Shown: in pieces, positions 32,201 to 33,851 of the stretch | Position numbering within the stretch: position 1 is the first letter of the stretch | Layout: the number at the start of each line of letters is the position of its first letter | Source of the DNA: Actinomycetota bacterium | GTDB taxonomy: Bacteria; Actinomycetota; Geothermincolia; Geothermincolales; RBG-13-55-18 | Direction: 5' to 3' | DNA length: 33,851 bases | NCBI GenBank assembly: GCA_016931915.1 | Contig: JAFGDU010000045.1 | Coordinates: forward strand, 1 to 33,851 | The notes under the pieces: model-generated | What the model was told of the DNA's origin: nothing | Database searches by the model: none | Seen by the model: the letters and a program-made list of their open reading frames with translations, nothing else | Translations under genes and position numbers: made by a program

Positions 32201-33851
32201 GGACATCCATTACTCCTACGACCCCTTGGGAAATAAGGTCCTGGAGAGATGGGAGAGGGGCTCTGGCCCGTACGTAAAGACCTGGAAATACGATGCCAAC
32301 GGCAACGTGCTAGAGGAGAAGGTGGGCTCTGCTTCGGCCTTGCGCACCACCGAATACGAGTACGATACGGCGAACCGCGTGACCAAGAAGATCCTCCCCG
32401 CCGCCGCTAGCGAGGGTGAGAGCGATCGCACCTACTCATACGAGTACTCCGACGGGGAACGCAAGGTCAGGGAGACGGATCCCGAGGGAAGGAGCGTGAC
32501 CCGCACCTACGACGACCTCGGCCGGGAGGTTATTACCGAGGGACCAGGGGATTATTATGCCCTGCGGGAATACGACGAGTCGGGCAACGTCATCGAGGAG
32601 AGGGTAAGGCAGCAGGCCACCCCCTCAGATGACATCTTCAAGACCACGAAGTACCGCTACGACAACTTCTCCAACAGGACCTCCCAGAGCGTGGAGGGCG
32701 AGGGGGGAGCCACCTACACCACTAACTACTGCTATGACCTGGAGGGCAACCACTATCTGACCAGAAGCCCTCTGGGCTATGAGACCTGGTATTATCACGA
32801 CCTTCTGGGACGCCTGATAAGAAGCGCGATCCCTTACGATGAAACCGAGGATCCGATGCCTGAAAAGATACGCATACCCACCACCTACCGCAACGACGCC
32901 CTGGGCAGGACTATTGTGACCTTGGAGTGGGATGTGGGGGAGGAGAATGCGGCCGCCACCCGCGTCACCTACGATGGACTCTCCCGCATAAGGAAAGTGG
33001 AGCAGTGGACCGGCCCCTGGGACGAGAACACAGGATCCGGCACCGGAGACGCCTCGGTCACGAACTATAAATATGACCTCTCCGGCAACCTCCTCAAGAC
33101 CACCGACGCTAAAGGCAACTCCACTTACTATTCCTATGACGCATGTGGCCTTAACATCGAGAGCCAGAACCGCGCAGGAGAGACGGAGGTATACACCTAT
33201 AACGCCTGGGGAGAGATGGAGAAGAGGACCTTCACGAGCCCGGACCCCGACCGCTCCCTTACATTCACCTACGACGGCCAAGGCAAGCTCGTAGCTGAAG
33301 GGGCTAAAGACGAGCCAGAAACCCAGCTTGCCCTCATCGAATACGCCTACGACAATACCGGCAACCTCACCTGCGTACAGGAGGGTGCAAATAGCGTGGA
33401 TATGCTCTACGAGCCCACCACGGGACGTCTTTCACAGGTTACCTCCACCATGGGAGCGGGCACATACCAGACGTACTACTCGTACCTGCAGTCCGGGGAG
33501 CTGTCCATGCGCCAGACGGAGGCAGGAGCCACAACCTACGCCTACGATGTTGCGGGCAGGCTCACGTGCGTTACGGACCCCGCACAGAGGACCTACTCCC
33601 TCACCTGGTATGATGACTTCAGCCTGCAATCCCTCGCCCTGCCCGCGGATGAAGGCCACATCGACTACACCTACTTCGAGGGTGGCCAGACCAAGACCCA
33701 GAAAGCCTATGCAAGCATGGATGTATCGCAGCTCCAAGCCTCCTTCGCCTATACCTATAACCAGCAGGGCAAGAGGGAGACCATGAACGTATCAGGTCTG
33801 CCCTCCGGCTATGGAGACTACACGTATGAATACGATTCAATGGGGAGACTA
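23241..33851 (+). CDS. Giant RHS/YD-repeat lipoprotein with RCC1, DUF11, Ig-like and PQQ domains (3'-partial)
   Basis: One frame stays open from a TTG at 23241 to the window end, at least 3,537 codons; GGGGGG lies 6 nt before the TTG. Residues 1-28 are a lipoprotein-type signal (KK, hydrophobic core, FAAGC with Cys28). Then: DUF11 (~36-133), seven RCC1 repeats (~214-484, HSLALRADGSLAGWG type), a second DUF11 (~526-624), about six Ig-like domains starting near 743, 848, 1114, 1213, 1314 and 1530 (AEITxPxxG...GTAxD type), a PQQ-like propeller (~1635-2057, NYIYALDTATGDLRASLG), a DUF6531-like RHS entry domain (~2067-2170, PGRGIDLEFKRTYNSYQ) and RHS/YD repeats (~2339 to the end, such as YDALGNRTDE). 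RHS repeats form a shell, often around a C-terminal toxin; that end is not in the window. Probably displayed at or released from the cell surface. Confidence 0.9.
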   Translation, partial: MKKSKGVTALTIVCMLMASVLTLFAAGCIDYTPSYKDVDLTEASPGETLTYYLHIENGGDEASNNTVVTDPLDANLDEVGNITGGGVYDPGEHRITWNLGTVPAGGEFNLYFTARIIPSTPIGTVISNTASIVYSQGGPHSSNTEQTTVIAPDPLDHFEFETISSPQTEDQPFNVTIYAKDASGQTIEDFEDTANLTDLSGTINPTATQNTYTALDAGSFHSLSVNLGGTLWAWGKNDQGQTDVPAGTDYVAVSGGANHSLALRADGSLAGWGYNNKGQATPPAGSDFTAVAAGGFHSLALHEGGTLAGWGENFYGQATVPIDDDYIAVSAGYYHSLALHADGTLEAWGLDNNGQVSATPTDGGYVAISAGAYHCLALKADGTIVGWGYNDQGQAASPPTDDYVAISAGNYHSLALRSDGTLAAWGNNSYGQTTVPGGDNYTAISAGDHHCLALRSDGTIDAWGYNGYGQTDVPQGHFVSGVFSGAVAIGLAYSSNVITCEHEGKSGSSNAFDVAALLPDFSTSSKGVDLAEVVPQGTLSYDIQVVNNGAGPATGTTVVDYLDSNLENITDITAGGAYDSGEHKITWDLGTLNYQGQQDLSFSAQVKATAAPGTVISNQAQIDCAETGPFSTNTVQSTVIPGPVDHFAIAEVASPQTAYVSFPLAVTALDAFGNTATSFSGSVTISDTTGTIAPTLSGAFTGGVWSGDAVIGQAEPSCAVSVDDGSGHLGQSNTFAVEADTTYPDAEITYPSEGEVISELSVMVTGTAYDQALDSWQLSFRLEGSSDWVPLSGPHTDPVQDGDLETWDLLPLSDGIVHLKLAVTDMGELTSEDIVSVVIERQDPTAEITWPQDGALVGGAAQITGSATDGNLLRYLVSYGEGTSPTAWHPIPPNPGEKDDSAYQEQWDGFFTLYSGTQRDLAQTFKVTDGYIDRIELKLQRYGSVGAEIGLKICEVVSGTPTFNVVAESTTTHIISEIADVATWYTFEFRGEQLQPDTEYCIVLYRLDGEVDSSNYLWWRKSDSDVYADGSAWVYSNGVWINWSSGYDLTFRVYNYGEEELYGYEEISDGVLATWETAETQDGPHVIKLEVEDAYGKQATDQVTVETDRTEPAAQITSPQYGGHVRGVAEITGTATDAHFLKYQLFYGEGTGPPDIPITPEVTSPVTNGVLGSWDTTAVDDGLYTLLLKVYDQATLISDTTVQVTVDNTAPTAAITSPASGDAACGMLYIQGIASDTNFASYTLRYTQDDPDDPNALWTEISSDTLPPGTNLGSIDTAEMAELPLCLELSVCDMAGNTSAFRVDAYPDNNFPQVYLSNPEQGEYLMGDIHIRGRVNDSNLEQYTLGYAQGLYPDWEDWVEFDPTGYLVSPTEGTGAQEEDLFVWDSDGGTFDDGPYYLGLRATDGVGHTTTSLVQVWVDNQGPSGTFEILGQIGNEGWKYTDSIAVQLQINVSDAEYVEVWNEGSGIKGIYPVNLDGGSQTVMQRSWIVPYGDAEGGQGAKKVYCRLIGHNSTFSETYDDTIYVDTLDPEIIVNSPTDQAMISDYDPTVHFDLNVVDPVGDIDCDSGVAKVEIWYSDGKSPYESVGNAENTYDNKYEFEFDLSRKGYGYYSFLIKAYDAAGNVKTSGVKTIAYFPSHEWSMEGYNLRNTRYNAGIKPNEMQWPYSNAWNNTEHMDIYDTRNCMVESGGFLYIGEYGDGDDVKKLAVRKIDPDTGNQVAGYQSEESSDFMIKGLCVVGNRIYVLTMYKLYVISSDTMQLITDDPNLPDNPRDVSYYCPDGGYFNDGPVASGDFLYIPINKSGGGRMLAVRMSDFVKAWEYTADGSSVKSPAIREGSVFFSDSNYIYALDTATGDLRASLGTGDYPRYQGVPMLVNDRICIQTEISTGTCISVLQLSEDPSGTLNMTHVGNTTHMPATIQGIACTNDIFYVTCSKSKSTYGEAWIQAYDLGNLSLMWEKHDTRTYSHSGAYVIGPPTLAGGLLYVGYTGRASVFDNDNFFYFRVYDAYSGNLQWETSEQEDPYGRCGDADLIVSAGRIFFKYGGSRTACYTPSNYDPRNFLGFDNFCGFNEGVNTSLGSYTEEVTDVTLPGRGIDLEFKRTYNSYQPAEGPLGYGWDFNYNVWIYEDLPDNKVYVANGDGSVRTYTKQPDGSFKPPTGVFDELKAVDGNDPCYILEKSGSIRWEFKRLKTEIDQENTIDWGVYLKRIVDDHSPGDGPADPAQDNILELEYTEPDYSGFPEILPEPPYDYPRLESVVAPGDRTIDISWYAEGDSAFIDKITLPGTSPEPGAENMNIAFTYNNGCLEKVKDIYKTETLYSYHDMPDEDYNHALKTITEPENNTIKTIAYDSSGRVEKVTDGKGNDTIYAYMLSANTTAITDPCGYTTTHIYDSQYRLVQEANNAGDATKYTYGDDGNGKSVTDPEGRITEYISQEGNVVQINKPDGGVYKYEYDDQDRVRKEINENMNEKTYDYDDHNNLVAETDFNGMRTEYVYYEDGLQRGMVHYKISPAISASLQPTTAYEYSSSGDLSKETLYKYWNGGQPTEPLSSNRYECDALGRRRNEHLGNPDPDTFSPLVSFIYSYDDDASDGLRGVAKTNSSYLYGGLTPKEITLYDRNGRIAAEIVSRGDIEAGVMWLSTAYMYNENNQEIVKTLSKTDDSDPWSAEWTHWGDGYTEKLTYYLDNGQVECVVDHTGRYTRYEYDNAGRLAKEWNDEGLVTTYEYFRDGQLKKRVDPLTTGEVRFGYDAAGRPNEEIRTLHSALFDEEVTYTTRKTYDTRGNVISESVVRIDPDDPSQTLATLATTESYYDGESRLTQVVKPEHGTGYRLTINYTYDALGNRTDETHNTEYEAHWKYNAQGKVEQEKKKYSNWGEGYTYGVTHYTYDALGNVKTQTVCEGEGDAPVLSHLEYEYNGLMKVASIQTAIGLETWGYDLFTYDDVDNSGYAAMVGMEDTQSFEYQADGLLANETRENIYDDTTDGDYTYSSPDQDIHYSYDPLGNKVLERWERGSGPYVKTWKYDANGNVLEEKVGSASALRTTEYEYDTANRVTKKILPAAASEGESDRTYSYEYSDGERKVRETDPEGRSVTRTYDDLGREVITEGPGDYYALREYDESGNVIEERVRQQATPSDDIFKTTKYRYDNFSNRTSQSVEGEGGATYTTNYCYDLEGNHYLTRSPLGYETWYYHDLLGRLIRSAIPYDETEDPMPEKIRIPTTYRNDALGRTIVTLEWDVGEENAAATRVTYDGLSRIRKVEQWTGPWDENTGSGTGDASVTNYKYDLSGNLLKTTDAKGNSTYYSYDACGLNIESQNRAGETEVYTYNAWGEMEKRTFTSPDPDRSLTFTYDGQGKLVAEGAKDEPETQLALIEYAYDNTGNLTCVQEGANSVDMLYEPTTGRLSQVTSTMGAGTYQTYYSYLQSGELSMRQTEAGATTYAYDVAGRLTCVTDPAQRTYSLTWYDDFSLQSLALPADEGHIDYTYFEGGQTKTQKAYASMDVSQLQASFAYTYNQQGKRETMNVSGLPSGYGDYTYEYDSMGRL

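Noticed and set aside
1..33851. tRNA, rRNA or transposase genes
   Set aside because: None were recognised on either strand; the only traces of mobility are the small repeats described.

Overview
The window is a GC-rich bacterial chromosome segment with short intergenic gaps, purine-rich ribosome binding sites and occasional GTG/TTG starts. Repeated surface modules of the type TWYLAEGCTEGG...RSMYGG, two DUF3795 proteins, thiolase/DUF35, DUF169 and CrtC/AttH-like genes together suggest an uncultured high-GC lineage, perhaps a deep-branching anaerobic Actinomycetota. That assignment is inference from gene content; there is no rRNA or tRNA here to test it.

Layout. 1-1540: the 3' end of a TIG/IPT surface protein with four ~101-residue tandem repeats. 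1658-5184: a DUF35 Zn-ribbon/OB protein with an SCP-x-type thiolase, a DUF169 gene on the other strand bracketed by two similar ~71-bp AT-rich elements, and an SDR oxidoreductase. 5181-9357 (minus strand): GNAT and DUF3795; a flavin reductase-like protein behind an LpxL-like acyltransferase; PhzF behind a KynB-like cyclase. 9534-13210 (plus): geranylgeranyl-reductase-like flavoprotein, a second DUF3795 gene overlapping a 4-TM protein by one base, then a cysteine-rich AbrB-like protein directly ahead of an ArsM arsenite methyltransferase. 13367-19788: Zn-ribbon/single-TM protein, CPA2 antiporter with a cytoplasmic USP-like tail, a URO-D-family protein, a CrtC/AttH-like lipocalin protein, and a PadR regulator with a 4-TM partner. 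19844-20203: a rho-independent terminator and a cluster of TGTCATTGCGAG-type repeats. 20225-22820 (minus): M20 peptidase and a class C beta-lactamase-family serine hydrolase.

The last third (23241 to the window end) is a single uninterrupted reading frame from a TTG start, at least 3,537 codons with no stop before the edge. It encodes a giant predicted lipoprotein: DUF11 domain, a seven-repeat RCC1 propeller, a second DUF11 domain, a series of Ig-like domains (one carrying a ~160-residue inserted domain), a PQQ-like propeller, a DUF6531-type RHS entry domain and more than 1,100 residues of RHS/YD repeats. It is preceded by a near-consensus sigma70-type promoter and a ~220-nt leader able to form a multi-stem structure ending near a T run. 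The C-terminal end, where RHS proteins usually carry a toxin or effector, lies outside the window.

Most of the rest looks like ordinary metabolic and housekeeping gene content. The best candidates for follow-up are the giant RHS gene with its leader, the Cys-pair AbrB/ArsM pair with two inverted repeats in front, the ~71-bp elements around DUF169, and several enzymes with altered catalytic motifs. Motif alignments and hairpins were read by eye without database searches.
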